Shown: in pieces, positions 23,031-34,135 of the stretch
Layout: every line of letters starts with the position of its first letter
Numbering within the stretch: position 1 is the first letter of the stretch
From: Prorocentrum cordatum
Lineage: Eukaryota; Sar; Dinophyceae; Prorocentrales; Prorocentraceae
Reading direction: 5' to 3'
Length of the DNA stretch: 64,000 bases
Assembly: GCA_963575745.1 (NCBI GenBank)
Contig: CAUYUJ010009802.1
Coordinates: 58,738-122,737, forward strand
Made by a program: the position numbers and the translations under genes
The notes under the pieces: generated by a model
What the model was told of the DNA's origin: nothing
Database searches by the model: none
What the model saw: the letters and a program-made list of their open reading frames with translations, nothing else

Positions 23031-23799
23031 GTACAAATCAGCGAAACAGCCATGACGAGTCATCGGAACGCCCCCCACCCCTCATCGAAGCACCATCGTA
23101 GCTCGCACCGACTTCCATCTCAAACTTCCTTTGTGATCCTTGTTTTCCGAAGACGGCTGCGCAACTGCATGCGTCCTGCCGCCCCTGATTCACCGATTCT
23201 CCTGCTGATCGTTTCTGGACGGGTTGGTGGGGGACTTTTTGGTCGCGACCGCGAGCGGGCACCCGCGCGGCGTCGGAGAAGGTCGAGCTGCGAGCCGGGC
23301 CGGAGATCACAGCGCAACTGTCGCCGGCCAGACGCGGGGAAAAAGGGGCCACTACACAACGCAGCGGCTGCGCGGGGCGGCGAAAACGAAGCAGAGCGGG
23401 AGAGAGCGACACGAGCGAAGAAGAAAGCGAAGAAAGCGGAAGAAGGAGGAGGCCGGAAGAAAAACGAACAGAGCGACAAAGAGGAACACAAGCGGCGCAG
23501 CTCAAAGGTGAAGGACCGGGTATGTGACCACCGTGGCCTCGTTGTGCTTCGAGTACTTGCCGCGAGTGGGCGGACGGAAACTCAATGCCTCTCCAGCCGC
23601 CAGACGTCGATAGCCTCGAACTGTCAGAACCAAGTAACCACGAGGCGCAGATGCAGTCTGCGACAACGGAGACCGTGCCACTGGAAGCTCGAGCAACGTC
23701 CGCACCGAGGTCCAGGTAGCTGCTCCAACGGCCGCCCTCCAGGGCCGACGCGAGACCGCGGGCGCGAGGGGAATCCAACGACCCGCGTGCCCCGGGGGG

Positions 23800-24515
23800 G
23801 GCACGGAAGCCGGAGGCGCCCGGCAGAGGGGGGCGGCTGACAGCCGCAGAAAAATCGGTTAACTTCAGAGGGCGGCGGCAGACAGCCGCTGGGAGGCGGG
23901 CAGCGCACGCCCGACATCGCCTGAGACCAGCCAGCGGCCCCGGGGGGCGCAGCTGACAGCCGCGGGCGAAGGTGGGAAAAAGTTTCGCCTGAGACATACC
24001 GGTGCCCAGCACGGGTGCGGCTAGCAGCCGCGGGAAAGGGGGAAATGGTTTCGCCTGAGACATGCTAAAGCTCTGGGGCGCGGCTGACCGCCGCGGACGG
24101 TAGAAAGGGTCACGCGTCACGCCTGCATGTTCGCCTGGGGCGCGGCTCACAGCCGCAGGATGGTGGGAGACGGTTTCGCCTGAGACCTGCCGAGGCTCTG
24201 CTGGGGTGCGGCTAACAGCCGAGGGGTGATGGGCAATGGCTTCGCCTGGGACATGTTGAGAATGCCGCGGCCGGTTCGCGCGGGCGGGGCGCGGCTGACA
24301 GCCGCGGGCAAATCGGAAATGGTTTCGCCTGAGACCTGTCGACGCACAGCTGGGGCGCGGCTGACAGCCGCAGAATGGAAGGGAAAGGTGCCGCTTGAGA
24401 CTTGCCGAAGCACTGCTGGGGTGAGGCTTCGTCTGAGACATGCCGACGCCCTACTTGGGCGCGGCTAACAGCCACGGGAAGGTGGGAAATGGTTTCGCCT
24501 GAGACCTGCCAATGG
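23800..24515. repeat. ~65-bp tandem repeat with a conserved short palindrome
   Basis: Ten or so diverged units of 'gcgcggctgacagccgcggg', then 'aaatggtttcgcctgagacc'. The core gcggct-gac-agccgc is a stem-loop. Variants alter the loop (aac, cac, agc) while the stem is largely kept. Related units occur at 26690-26890. Confidence 0.85.
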
Positions 24516-24521
24516 CTGGTG

Positions 24522-24525
<4 letters not shown>

Positions 24526-24560
<35 letters not shown>

Positions 24561-24572
24561 TATGTGTATATA

Positions 24573-24623
<51 letters not shown>

Positions 24624-24632
24624 TATATTCCC
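24526..24632. repeat. (TA)n tract
   Basis: About 100 bases of TA with TG interruptions, ending the palindromic repeat array. Confidence 0.95.
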
Positions 24633-24659
24633 TTTTCTATATTTTTAAAATCCGGGGGG

Positions 24660-25270
24660 GTGGGGCCCTCCCCCCCCCCCCAGAAAATCGGACCCCCGGG
24701 ATCTGGCGCTTTTGGGGCCCCCTGGACGCCTTGCAATGGGTCCCCCGGGCCTTCCGGGCCTCCTGGGCGCCCCTGCCGGGCCTTGCCAGCGGGCCCAAAG
24801 CGGTCAGGAGGGCGGCCAAACGGCCCCGCGAGAGCCCCAGACAGCCCCAAGACGCCCGAAGACGACCCAAAGAAGACCCCCAAGAGGTCCTCCAAGTGCA
24901 GAAAAACAGCACTTTCCTTTAGTTGTTTATTGAATTTTTGGACATTCGGTTCTTCGGTATTCCGCGCGTCCGAGTCCGCCGAAGAGGCCCCCAAAATCCT
25001 CCCACAACGGTGTCAAAGGGCTTCCAGACGATCCAAAAGAGCTCCAATATGGTCCAACAGGGCCGCAAGATGGCCCCAAGAGAGCCCCGCTGACAGCCCC
25101 AGATGGCCCCAAGACGCCTCCCGAAGCACTCCAAATCGTGACCCGGCCGTTCAGGGAGACCGCGGTCGGTAGCAAGGCGGCCGCAAGAAGCCCCCAGAGG
25201 CCCCCAAAAGGCGCCCAGGAGGCCCCCAGAGGTCCCCAAAAAGCTTTCGAGAGGGGCCCAAGAACACCTC
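24660..25270. repeat. Degenerate decamer array, second block
   Basis: Same style as 22390-23030 ('gccccaagacgcc', 'ccccaagagagcccc'), split by a unique core around 24900-24965. No gene supported. Confidence 0.75.
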
Positions 25271-25489
25271 CAAAGAGGAACCCCTGCAATAAAAACTGGG
25301 GATGAGGACAAGGAGTGGCTCGCAGACAAGGAAGATTACGAGTAAGAGGAGAGGAAGTATAAGGATAATACATAACATTACTACAACGACGATGTCGCAA
25401 ACGGCAACAATGAATCATCGCTACAATTGGTGATCCTGCATGCCGAGCTTTAACAACCAAGGTGCATGGCGCGAAGCGCCAATGCAGTC

Positions 25490-25532
<43 letters not shown>

Positions 25533-26690
25533 GCGGCCGCAGGCGAGCGCGCCAGCGGCAAGTCCAGTCAGAGCGGGGCGCGCAAAGACGAATTAACCTA
25601 CAGCGGTGGGCCGGGGCCTCACGCAGCACCTCGGCGGCGGGCCGGCGAGTGGAAAAGGCTGGCGGTAGGCTGGATACCAGTGCTGCCAGGGTGCGCGCGT
25701 GCAACGCGTCAAAAGCAGCAGGCGGCCACGGTAACCGGCGACCAGGGGAAGCTGGCGGGGGTACTTTTTTGGGCCGGCGGCTCCGAGGCAACGGACAAGG
25801 AGCGGAAGCGGCGTCCGGGACACGGCGCGGGGCTAATTTGCAAACCTAGCCGCCAGCGTCGGCGGACCAAACTCGCACCCGCAAGGCAAACTCACAGTTG
25901 CACATGCACATAACAAAATGAACTAAATTCACAGGGCAAACGCACAAAGGCGCAGCAGCACGAACCGAAGTGGTCAGGCCGCCGAAAAGAATGTGCGGAT
26001 GCAACGAAGTGAGTCGCCAGTGCGGCGCCGGACTCCTTGCCGACCTGCACAAGCCGACCGGCTGCGCAGTGTAAGCGAGACAGTGCGCGGGGGGAGAAAC
26101 CAAAGGCTGTACAGGCGTAGAAGGCTGAACCACTCAGCGCCCGGCCCTCAGCAATCTGCCCCCCAGTGCCGAGGGGGGCCAGCGGCAGCCCAAGGCGCAA
26201 CTGTGTTGCCGAACCCTGAAGCGAAGAAGTCCGCTGGCGTGGGCAGCACCGCTGTCGGTTGGTGAGGGTCGGCACACTGGTGGTGGAGACGTCTGCGCTG
26301 CCTGCCAGGGGGGTCCTGCTGCAGTGAAGCGGAAGGGCCAGCCGCCCCAGACTGTCGCATGGCGCTGCCCCTGAGCCCGAGCGCCGACACGCGCCAGGTG
26401 TCTCCCCGCAGCCGCGGAAACTGCCACTGGGGTGGCCAAGGAAGACCATGAGCAGCGCGAACCACGGCGCGAGCAGGGAGGGGCCCGGGAGGGGAGGGCC
26501 ACGGCCCAGCGAATGCCGCGACATGCGAGCCCCGAAGCCACGAGTGGGGGGCACCCACCGGGCCTGGGAGGGGAGAGGCGCGGGGGCGCAACGCCACTCC
26601 CCGCGGCCAGATTCTGCAGCCGTAGCCAGGGGCCGCGGCCAGTCATATGGAGCGCCCAGGGGGGCGCTGCTACTCGCCGAGAGCACCTGC
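25270..26690. other. No gene recognised; one (TA)n tract
   Basis: Contains (TA)n at 25492-25529. Long ORFs on both strands overlap each other and lack recognisable domains. Confidence 0.5.
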
Positions 26691-27060
26691 GTGGAAGAAC
26701 GGGGGGTCGCAGCTAACCGCCGCCAGGAACCATTCACATCGTGGGGGTCGCAGCTAATCGCCGCTGAGGTCTCTGTTAGGTGCGGGCCAGCAGCGAGATG
26801 CGCCTCCGGGGGGGGGGGTCCTGAGGTGTCGCAGCTATTCACCGCCGGAGCTGAAGCTGCCAGGACTGGGGCCCGAGACATCAGGCTGGTAGGCGGCGCG
26901 CAGAGGGGGGTCCTTCTGCCGACTTCCCCTTGTCACCGAAGGGTGGGTGGCTGTCGCGGCTGGACAGCAAGCGCGGGCGGTGCGCAAGGGGGGTGCTTCT
27001 GCCGACGCCCCCCCGTCACCAGAGGGAGAGCGGCTGTCGCCGTGGGACAGCAAAGTGGGT
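26690..27060. repeat. Diverged palindromic-repeat units and a ~85-bp tandem duplication
   Basis: 'ggggtcgcagctaaccgccg' and relatives echo the 23.8-24.5 kb array. A tandem pair follows (about 26897-26975 and 26980-27055) sharing 'cttctgccgac', 'tgtcacc' and 'ggctgtcgc'. Confidence 0.6.
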
Positions 27061-27264
27061 GGGCCAGGGACCGGTCAGCCCAGCGGGCTGGCCCCCTGAT
27101 GAGCAGGGGGGTGAGATGTCAGGGATGGGTCCACGTATCCAGTGTGGGCTGCGTAGCTATGCAGCGCCTTGGGTGAGACGCGGGGTGGCCCCTGCCCCAG
27201 CGGATGTCGCCTCAGGGCATTGCGGCCAAGGCCGGGCGCTGCGAGGTGAAACAGCCCCCTACGA

Positions 27265-27281
27265 TGGGGGGGGGGGGGGGG
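27265..27281. repeat. Homopolymer G tract
   Basis: About 17 consecutive G on the plus strand, just downstream of the 27.35-30.3 kb coding locus. Confidence 0.95.
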
Positions 27282-27352
27282 GAGGCGGTGAGGGCGGCGG
27301 AGGCCACTGGCCAGGAGGGCTGGGGGTGCGCTGACAGGTTGACCGGGCCCTG

Positions 27353-30301
27353 CTAGCCCTGGGCGTGCGAGTCCTCCCTGGCCCACCATCGGGCGCGCTT
27401 GTTGTCCGTGTGCCGGTCGCCCCCCCTGTGGGAGTAACGCTTACCTTTTCCTTTCCAGTCCGTGTCCGTCCATGGGGCTTTCTGCTGGCCCCGGGAGTTC
27501 CACTCCTGCCAGTCCTGCCACTGGCTGGGGGTGGCTGAGCCGACGGCGCCTGCCCATCGGTCATGCAAGGCCGCAGCAGTGGCTGCCCTGCCCTCTGCTG
27601 TCCATGTGGCGGGTCTACTGCTGCTGTCGGGATCGCGTTGAGCGTGCGCTCGGGAGTCGCGGTGCATGAGCTTCATGTGCTTGTCCTTGACAGAAGGCCA
27701 GTGGACGCTGAGTCCTAGGTCGCTGTCCGTCTTGTAGGCGTCATACCCTGCGTCGTTCCAAGCCTGGAGGAACTCGCTGCACGACTGTACTGCGTTAAGT
27801 TTAGGGTCGTGCTTTTGGCTTCCGCTGAGCTCCTGCCTCAGGGCAGCCCTCTTCGCCCATGCGGCCCAAATTCCATTGAAAGCTCCCCCCAGCGTCTTTT
27901 GCAGGCGTATTATCTTATCCTGCACGGGTTCCTTCCTCGCAACGTCCGCCATGTACATGTACATGGGGATGGGGATGCCTCCCATGTACATGTACATGTA
28001 CATGGGATGTACATGTACATGGGGATGCCTCCCATGGGGTCGCTTGGGTCTTCGCGGGGTGGCTGCGTGGTCCTTATGTCCTTCCAGGGCGCCCCGTAGA
28101 TCTGCACTCGCGCTAGGTCGCTGGCACGGCCATCTCCGTCCTTGGCGTCCTCCCACACGGGTCGCTGGCGGCCCTTGTCCCCGGTCGCGCGGCTGAGGAT
28201 GCGGTCGCCCCTTGGGCCGCTGATGCTCCAGGTTGAGCTGATTGCTCTTTGTGGGCTGTCTCTCGCCCTCCTGACTTCACGGATGGCGTCCCGATCTACG
28301 ATCCGATCGAATCATGGAGACCAGGCGTCGGGCCTGCTGGGAGGGTCCTGGAAGAGGTTGAGAAGGTCAATGCTCTCCCCCTCTCCCTCGTCCGCCACAG
28401 AGGTTGGGCTGACCGCCGGGCTCGAGTCCTTGGCTGTGTCTGACTCGCTTTTCTTGTCTCCGTCCCAGTCGATCCCCTCCGGTTCGCCTTCGTTTCTTTG
28501 GTTGGGCCTCTCCCCTCCGTCGGAGGGCCACCTCCTCCGTCTGCTCCTGTAGCGCGGGGGTTTGCTCTGGGAGCGTGGACAGAGGTGTCCCCCTGTACAG
28601 GTCCGAGGCTGTCTGCTGGGGGGGGACAGCGGTTTCGTCTGTTCTGTTCAGCCAGGCTGCTGCAGGGGATTCGGCCGCCGCTGTGGAGCCTGTGTCTGCC
28701 TCGCGTGGGTCTCGGTGGACCAGGGCGCTGATGGTGCCGTAGGCAGGGGCAGCGCGGTCGACCCCCATGAGGTATGTCAACAGTGTGCTGATCCGCTGGC
28801 GGAGGGGGCACTGTCCTCTCTGCTCGGTCAGGATGGCAGCGTATCTGCACCACATGTCCTCATACTTCCCGCTGGATTTTGTTAGGTGGTAAACCACTCG
28901 TGCCACTGCGGCCCGCTGCCCGTCCCATGGGATGTCGGGGGGGTGACAGTCGCTCGGGATCGTATCCCCGTAGATCATGCCCAGGAAAGGGAGCAGACGT
29001 GCAGGGGGCCACGACCCCTCGTCGGTTTTGTCCCCTGAGATCCCTGCACCGTGCTGCAGCACGAAATCAGCCCAACATTTGAAGACGGAGTGGTTCCATT
29101 CCAACAGGTACTTCGCCAAGGAGCGTATGGGGCCGTCGGACTCCACCCCGGTGAGCCTGAAGGTGGAGTGGGTTGGTAGAACGGGGCCCTCTGGCGGGGC
29201 GACGTCGGGGAACAGGGATTTGATGTCGCGTGCAGCCATGTCTGGCTCGCTACTTTCCCCTGCACCGCTGTCGTGCTCCCTGCCGCTGGGGGTGAGCTCG
29301 TCCCCGGTGGCCGATTGCCTTGAATTCGTGTCCTTGGCAGCTGCATTGACGCCAGTTGGGGAAAGGTAGACACTGATATCGTAGCTTTCCGTTTGCACTT
29401 CCGCTACTGCTGCGCGCTTGGCTGGTGCGGTGGGGTATACACTGGAGCAGTGTTGGTCCAGGATGCGGTCGAGCGTGCCGGGCGCCACGTTCCAGATGTG
29501 GATGAGGCACCGTCTGCAGGCCCATCTTGCGTTCCACTGCTGCTGGGTCCAGAGCGTGGGCATGGTATCCCGTGGCGGTAGCCCTGTCTCGGCGTTGCAC
29601 GGCGCTCCTGGCTCCGGGCTCCACATGAAGCAGCCAAGGGCGGGACTGGTTGCCGACCACACGAGCAGTGGCGACCCCACGGGGCAGGTGTCGCACATGG
29701 CGGAGTAGGTGTTCGAGCGGTGCGAGTCGGGCCCGAATCTGCCGTCGGACAGCTTGTGAGCTGGGAGGGTGGTGCCGACCGCCTGCGGCCTGTAGACGGG
29801 CGGGGTGTTCATGACAAGGTCACGCAGGCTGGAGGGAGACTGCGCTGTATCTGACCGCCCGTACCCAATTGGGAGCAACTCCAGGGGAGGGAGAGCGCGG
29901 GCTCTCCTCTTGTAGCGAGCCTCGTCCAAAGTGCGCTTGTACGCCTGTAGGCGCTGCTGGAGCGACTTCTTGTTGCCTCGGCCGTGCGCGGCTAGGGGGA
30001 CCTCGATGCCTCTCCTTTCCAGCGCCTTGATCCAGCACTGCTCGCAGAGCCACCTGCAGTTTTTGCCCTGCATGTACGCTTGGGAACGGTTTTGTGCCAG
30101 AAGTTCCCTTGTGCCATCATCCTCCCAGGTGCCGGTCGTGCCTTTGAGTCCCATGTTTGGGCAGCCGTCTCCGTCGCAGTCGAAGCTGCCGTCGTCCTGC
30201 CGCCTGACGTGGAACCTGTCGTCACTTACTTTTGATGGGGCGAGTGTTGTACCGGGGGCCAGGGATGCAGGGAAGTCTCCGTCGAGCCGCCTGTTGGACA
30301 G
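27353..30301 (-). pseudogene. Long unrecognised coding locus with repeated Cys-rich motifs, frame-broken
   Basis: A possible acceptor (ccccaccAG|C, exon from 30301) opens a frame 'FAYPHQLSNRRLDGDFPA', reaching Met at 30154 and running to about 28560. Another frame carries on ('NEGEPEGIDWDGDKKSESD', 'ESIDLLNLFQDPPSRPDAW') with one in-frame TGA near 28311, to a GTACAT minisatellite at 27957-28023. A third frame finishes to 27353 ('AFNGIWAAWAKRAALRQ', 'QSCSEFLQAWNDAGYDAYKT', Trp/Lys/Gly-rich tail). Total near 950-980 codons. Two Cys clusters (FDCDGDGC with CRWLCEQCW; CDTC with WACRRCL) may bind zinc. No family recognised; it could be a host gene or a transposon ORF. Confidence 0.6.
27957..28040. 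repeat. GTACAT-rich minisatellite inside the coding locus
   Basis: Two to three copies of 'atgtacatgtacatgg' with 'ggatgcctccc'. Self-complementary; it coincides with a change of coding frame. Confidence 0.85.
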
Positions 30302-30339
30302 CTGGTGGGGATACGCGAAGCGTCAAGAATTCGCTCCGC

Positions 30340-30392
<53 letters not shown>

Positions 30393-30571
30393 GAATCGTG
30401 CCCCAGGAGAGGCGCAATCTATAGGAACAGACGTACATAGAACATTGCGGATCGGAACCGCAAGAGAAAAGCAATGTATAGGAACGCACGTAAAGCAGCA
30501 AGGACTCGCGCCCAAGGGGAGACCCAATCTATACGTACAACAATTAGGATTGCATACGCAGGAGAAGGACA

Positions 30572-30572
30572 A

Positions 30573-30629
<57 letters not shown>

Positions 30630-30637
30630 GTATATAT

Positions 30638-30682
<45 letters not shown>
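30572..30682. repeat. (CT)n-(TA)n-(AG)n palindrome
   Basis: About 45 bases of CT, 20 of TA and 45 of AG. The two outer arms are complementary, so the whole can fold into one long hairpin. Confidence 0.9.
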
Positions 30683-30685
<3 letters not shown>

Positions 30686-31444
30686 AGAAGAAGCAACAAA
30701 AAAACAAATGTATGACATCAAGGGTTCGTGCTCCAGGTGAGGCCCAATATCTGGGAGCAAACGTAAAACACATGGGATTGGAGCCACTCCTGTTGCCTTC
30801 TGAGGCCTCCTGCTCCTGGGGCCTCTCGGGGCCTCCTGTTGCCTTCTGGGGCCTCCTGAAGCCTCCTGGAGCTTCCTGGGGCCTCCTGGAACCTCTTGGG
30901 ACATCCTGTGGCCTCTTGAATCTTCCTGTGGCCTCCTGATGCCTCCAGGGACCTCATGTAGCCTCCTGGGGCCTCCTGGAGCCTGCTGGAGCCTCCTGTG
31001 GCATCCTGGGGAAAATCTGTGCCCACGAGTCTGGCCACCAAAGCAGGCAAACCGATCGAAACATCCTCAAAATCTGCCCCCCCCTCCCCCTGGGGGGCGA
31101 AAATGAACGTCTCGCTCGAGACATCCTCCAAATATGCTTCGAAAACGAAGGATGTTCGTGACCAAAACCAGAAAACCGCCTGAGACATCCCCGCAATCTG
31201 GGCGCGAACGGAGGCCGTGAAATACCCCTGGCAGTTCCCGCTTGGGAGGCGCCTCGCACGATACATCCTCAAAATCTGCTCCGAAAACGAAGGATGTTCG
31301 CGACCAGAACAAGCAAACCGCTCGAGACATCGCCGCCATTGTGGCGCGAACGGAGGCCGTGAGATACCCCCTGGCGCCCTCCCTTAGGAGTGCTAAAACC
31401 AGCAAGCCGCTCGAGACATCCTCACCATCTGCTCATCGTCATCC

Positions 31445-31487
<43 letters not shown>

Positions 31488-31679
31488 CATCAACATCAGC
31501 ATCATCATCAGCAGCATCATCATCATTATACACGTCATTCACCATCACCATCATACTCACATCATTCTCTCACCATATCATGGTCATCATCATGACACTC
31601 ATCATCATCGTCTGGTGCAGAGAGGGAGGAGGGAGGGGAGGGATGGTGATGAGGGGTCCGGCGCGGTCAGAGAACAACA

Positions 31680-31880
31680 AGAACCCCATCCTGTGGATAT
31701 GGGAAACGATATTGCAACCCCATCTTAGAATATGGGGAATAACACGAACCCCATCTTAGGATATGGGGAATCACCAAAAAAAACATGTCAGAATATGGGG
31801 AAGCACGAGAACCCAATCCTTTGGATATGGGGAATAACAAAAACCCCTATCTTAGGATATGGGGGATATTTTCTCATACC
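31680..31880. repeat. ~30-bp hairpin minisatellite (ccccatcttaggatatgggg)
   Basis: Six or so units; each contains cccat…atggg, a small stem-loop. A shorter set lies at 43848-43925. Confidence 0.85.
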
Positions 31881-32732
31881 AAAACATAACATAACAAAGC
31901 ATGAGAAGGATGAAAAGGAGGGAGGAGGTGGAGGTGAGTTACCTTCGCGATCGGTAATCACATCAAAACATTCCTTTCATATGGGGTATAACACAACATG
32001 ACATAACACAACGTAGCGTAACGTGGCATGCCATAACATTGGATACCACGTCGTAGCATGGCATAACAGAATGCATCATACCATAGTCGTTTAAACCAAA
32101 AATGCAATGTTATAACGTAGCTTGGCATGACACAGCATACAATATCATGCCGTAGCACCGCATAACATAGCATACCAGTATATAACATACGGTAAAATTG
32201 CGTAACACCACGTACCATAACATGACGCGTAATGAGGAGGAGGAGGAGGAGGAGGAGGAGGAGGAGGAGGAGGAGGACGGAGGGTTGTGTGATGGGAGCT
32301 GGCGCGGTCGGAATAATAATGATTCACTGCATGGGGCTCTCCACATGTGCATCTATTCGCATGGACCTGTCCGCCGTGAGTGTCTAGGCGCAAGAGTCTT
32401 CGATTAAACGGTCTTGAATATTGACGGTCTGGGGCTGACTTTAACTGTGAATGAGTTGGAGTGTGAATGAGTCTCAGTAGTACGAGCGCGTCTCTGCGCA
32501 TGAGCTGGGGCGTCCTGGGGCCTCCTGAAACCTCCTGGGGCTTCCTGGGGCTTCCTGGAGCTTCCTGGGGTTTCCTGGAGCCTCGTGGGGCCTCCTGGGG
32601 CCTCCTGGGGCCTCCTGGAACCTCCTAGAGCCTCCTGGGGAGGATCCGTGCTCCAGGAGAGGCCCAATCTATAGGAACAGACGTGCATAAATCACTGCGG
32701 ATTGGAGCCGCTGGAGAAGGGCAATCTATAGG

Positions 32733-32921
32733 TGTCACAGGGCTCGGGGGGCTCGAACTGTAAAGGAGTAAGTGGGGAGGGCGAACGTACCTTTCTGTGC
32801 TCAATCCAGAATCCTCAGCGACTCCAAGGCGAGTCGCTCCCTAAGCCTAAAAGGCTGTGCACAACTGCAGAACACAAAGAGAGGGGGAGAGGGAGGGAGA
32901 CCAGGAACCCGGGACCAGGGC
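32733..32921 (-). repeat. Copia 3' LTR
   Basis: 189 bp, plus-strand 'tgtcacagggctcggggggc' to 'gggaccagggc', identical to the other LTR. In sense it ends CTGTGACA. It joins the composite repeat at 'caatctatagg'. Confidence 0.9.
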
Positions 32922-32949
32922 AGGGGGAGACTCCCCGCTGGACCCACCC

Positions 32950-34135
32950 TGGCCTTGTAGGACAGGTACATGGGCTCGCCGGCACTGGCGGGGATCTGGC
33001 GGGCGACGCGTCCCGCCTCGGGCTCCTCGCGACCTCCGCTCCTCCGGCTCCTCTCTGCCTCCTGTGGTACCTCCTCCTCCTCCTCAACCTCCTCGGCCTC
33101 CGCCTCCTTCTTCTTCCTAGAGCCGTGCTCCTCCTCGCTTCCACGGGGCCTATCCTCCTCAACCTCGTCCCTCCCCCTCGCTTCTTCGATCAAGGCTCTC
33201 CGGCTAGCCCCTCGAGATCGGGACTTGAGAGACATATTCAACGCTCGCTCGTCGAGATGCCCCCCTTCGTCGACGAGACACATCGATCCTCGACAAAGTA
33301 AGTCGTGCAGGGCTAGGTTGCTTTTTGACGGATCGGCATGGGTCAACGGATCAGCAGGCATGCGCCCGTGGGGGAGCCAACGGATCTGCGAACCAGTCGA
33401 GCTCAATGAATCTCTGACAACAGCAAGCTCGATCGCGTTACGTCGATCGGACCGGGACCCAGCAGCGTTTTTGCTCAACGTGTCAAACACCGATTTGGCA
33501 TCCACCACGGCCAGGGACGCAGCTCGATCACTCAACTCGCAAGTCGAGGACATCACGACTGAGAACGGGGAGGCCCCAAGATTCCAAGACGGCTTCTGAA
33601 CATCTCCGAAAACCGCATCACGCCAGAGAACCTGCAAATACTGGGCCTCAGCCACGGCACCGCTCAAGGCAAGAGTCTCTGCAGCGACGGTGGAGCTGAT
33701 CACACGCTTCAGTCGCTGCGAGCGCCACGAGAGCAGTGACACGCGAGCTCGGCGATTCGCCCGGATCGAGGCATCCGCCGCCATAACCAACCAAGCACCC
33801 TGAGATCCGCCGCGGCTCGCGGAGCCCGGTCCGGAGGCGTCGGACGCCGTGACGAACACTAGCGAAAGCGGGTCGAGCCCCCACACGGTCAACCTCTGAG
33901 AGGCCGCGGCCTTCAAAAACTTGCAAACCTTGATGAGCGTGAGAGCGTGGGAAACGAGAGGGGTCGGCATGGCCCCCGCGAGAATCGAGGCCGATCCCGC
34001 CACGTCAGGACGCGACTCCCTGGCCACCCACTGTACCTGGGCCACCACTGCTCGATACGACTTGACCTCAGTAGGCGTGAGGGGGGAATCAGGATCACAG
34101 CGACGAGAGCGATCGAGAGGCATAACCGTAAGTTG
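32950..34135 (-). CDS. Copia RNase H
   Basis: The frame listed at 34123-32801. 'PLTPTEVKSYRAVVAQVQW' starts the copia connection; RNase H strands follow: 'VFVTASDASGPG' (Asp), 'ISSTVAAETLALSGAVAEAQ' (Glu), 'LAVVDAKSVFDTLSKNAAG' (Asp), 'RNAIELAVVRDSL' and 'IRWLPHGRMPADPLTH' (the conserved Ala-Asp-x-Leu-Thr end). The C-terminus becomes Arg/Glu-rich and runs into the 3' LTR. It would degrade RNA in RNA:cDNA hybrids. It is joined to the RT frame only if one TA is removed from the TA run at about 34140-34147. Confidence 0.85.

Larger units (their letters stand above)
30340..32732. repeat. Composite repeat, copy 2 and left part of copy 3
   Basis: (CAT)n 30340-30390; e-type units 30390-30560; palindromic CT/TA/AG tract 30572-30682; e unit 30715-30770; decamers 30775-31010; ctcgagacat units 31015-31430; (CAT)n 31437-31600; 'ccccatcttaggatatgggg' units 31680-31880; 'cataacatagcata'-like pentamers 31880-32225; (GGA)n 32232-32275; 'catggacctgtccgccgtga' block 32320-32500; decamers 32505-32650; e units to 32732, where the copia element begins. 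Confidence 0.8.

Noticed and set aside
23038-24441. 467-codon minus ORF over the palindromic repeat
   Set aside because: Its periodic peptides ('AAVSRAP' and similar) follow the ~65-bp DNA repeat; no independent coding signal.
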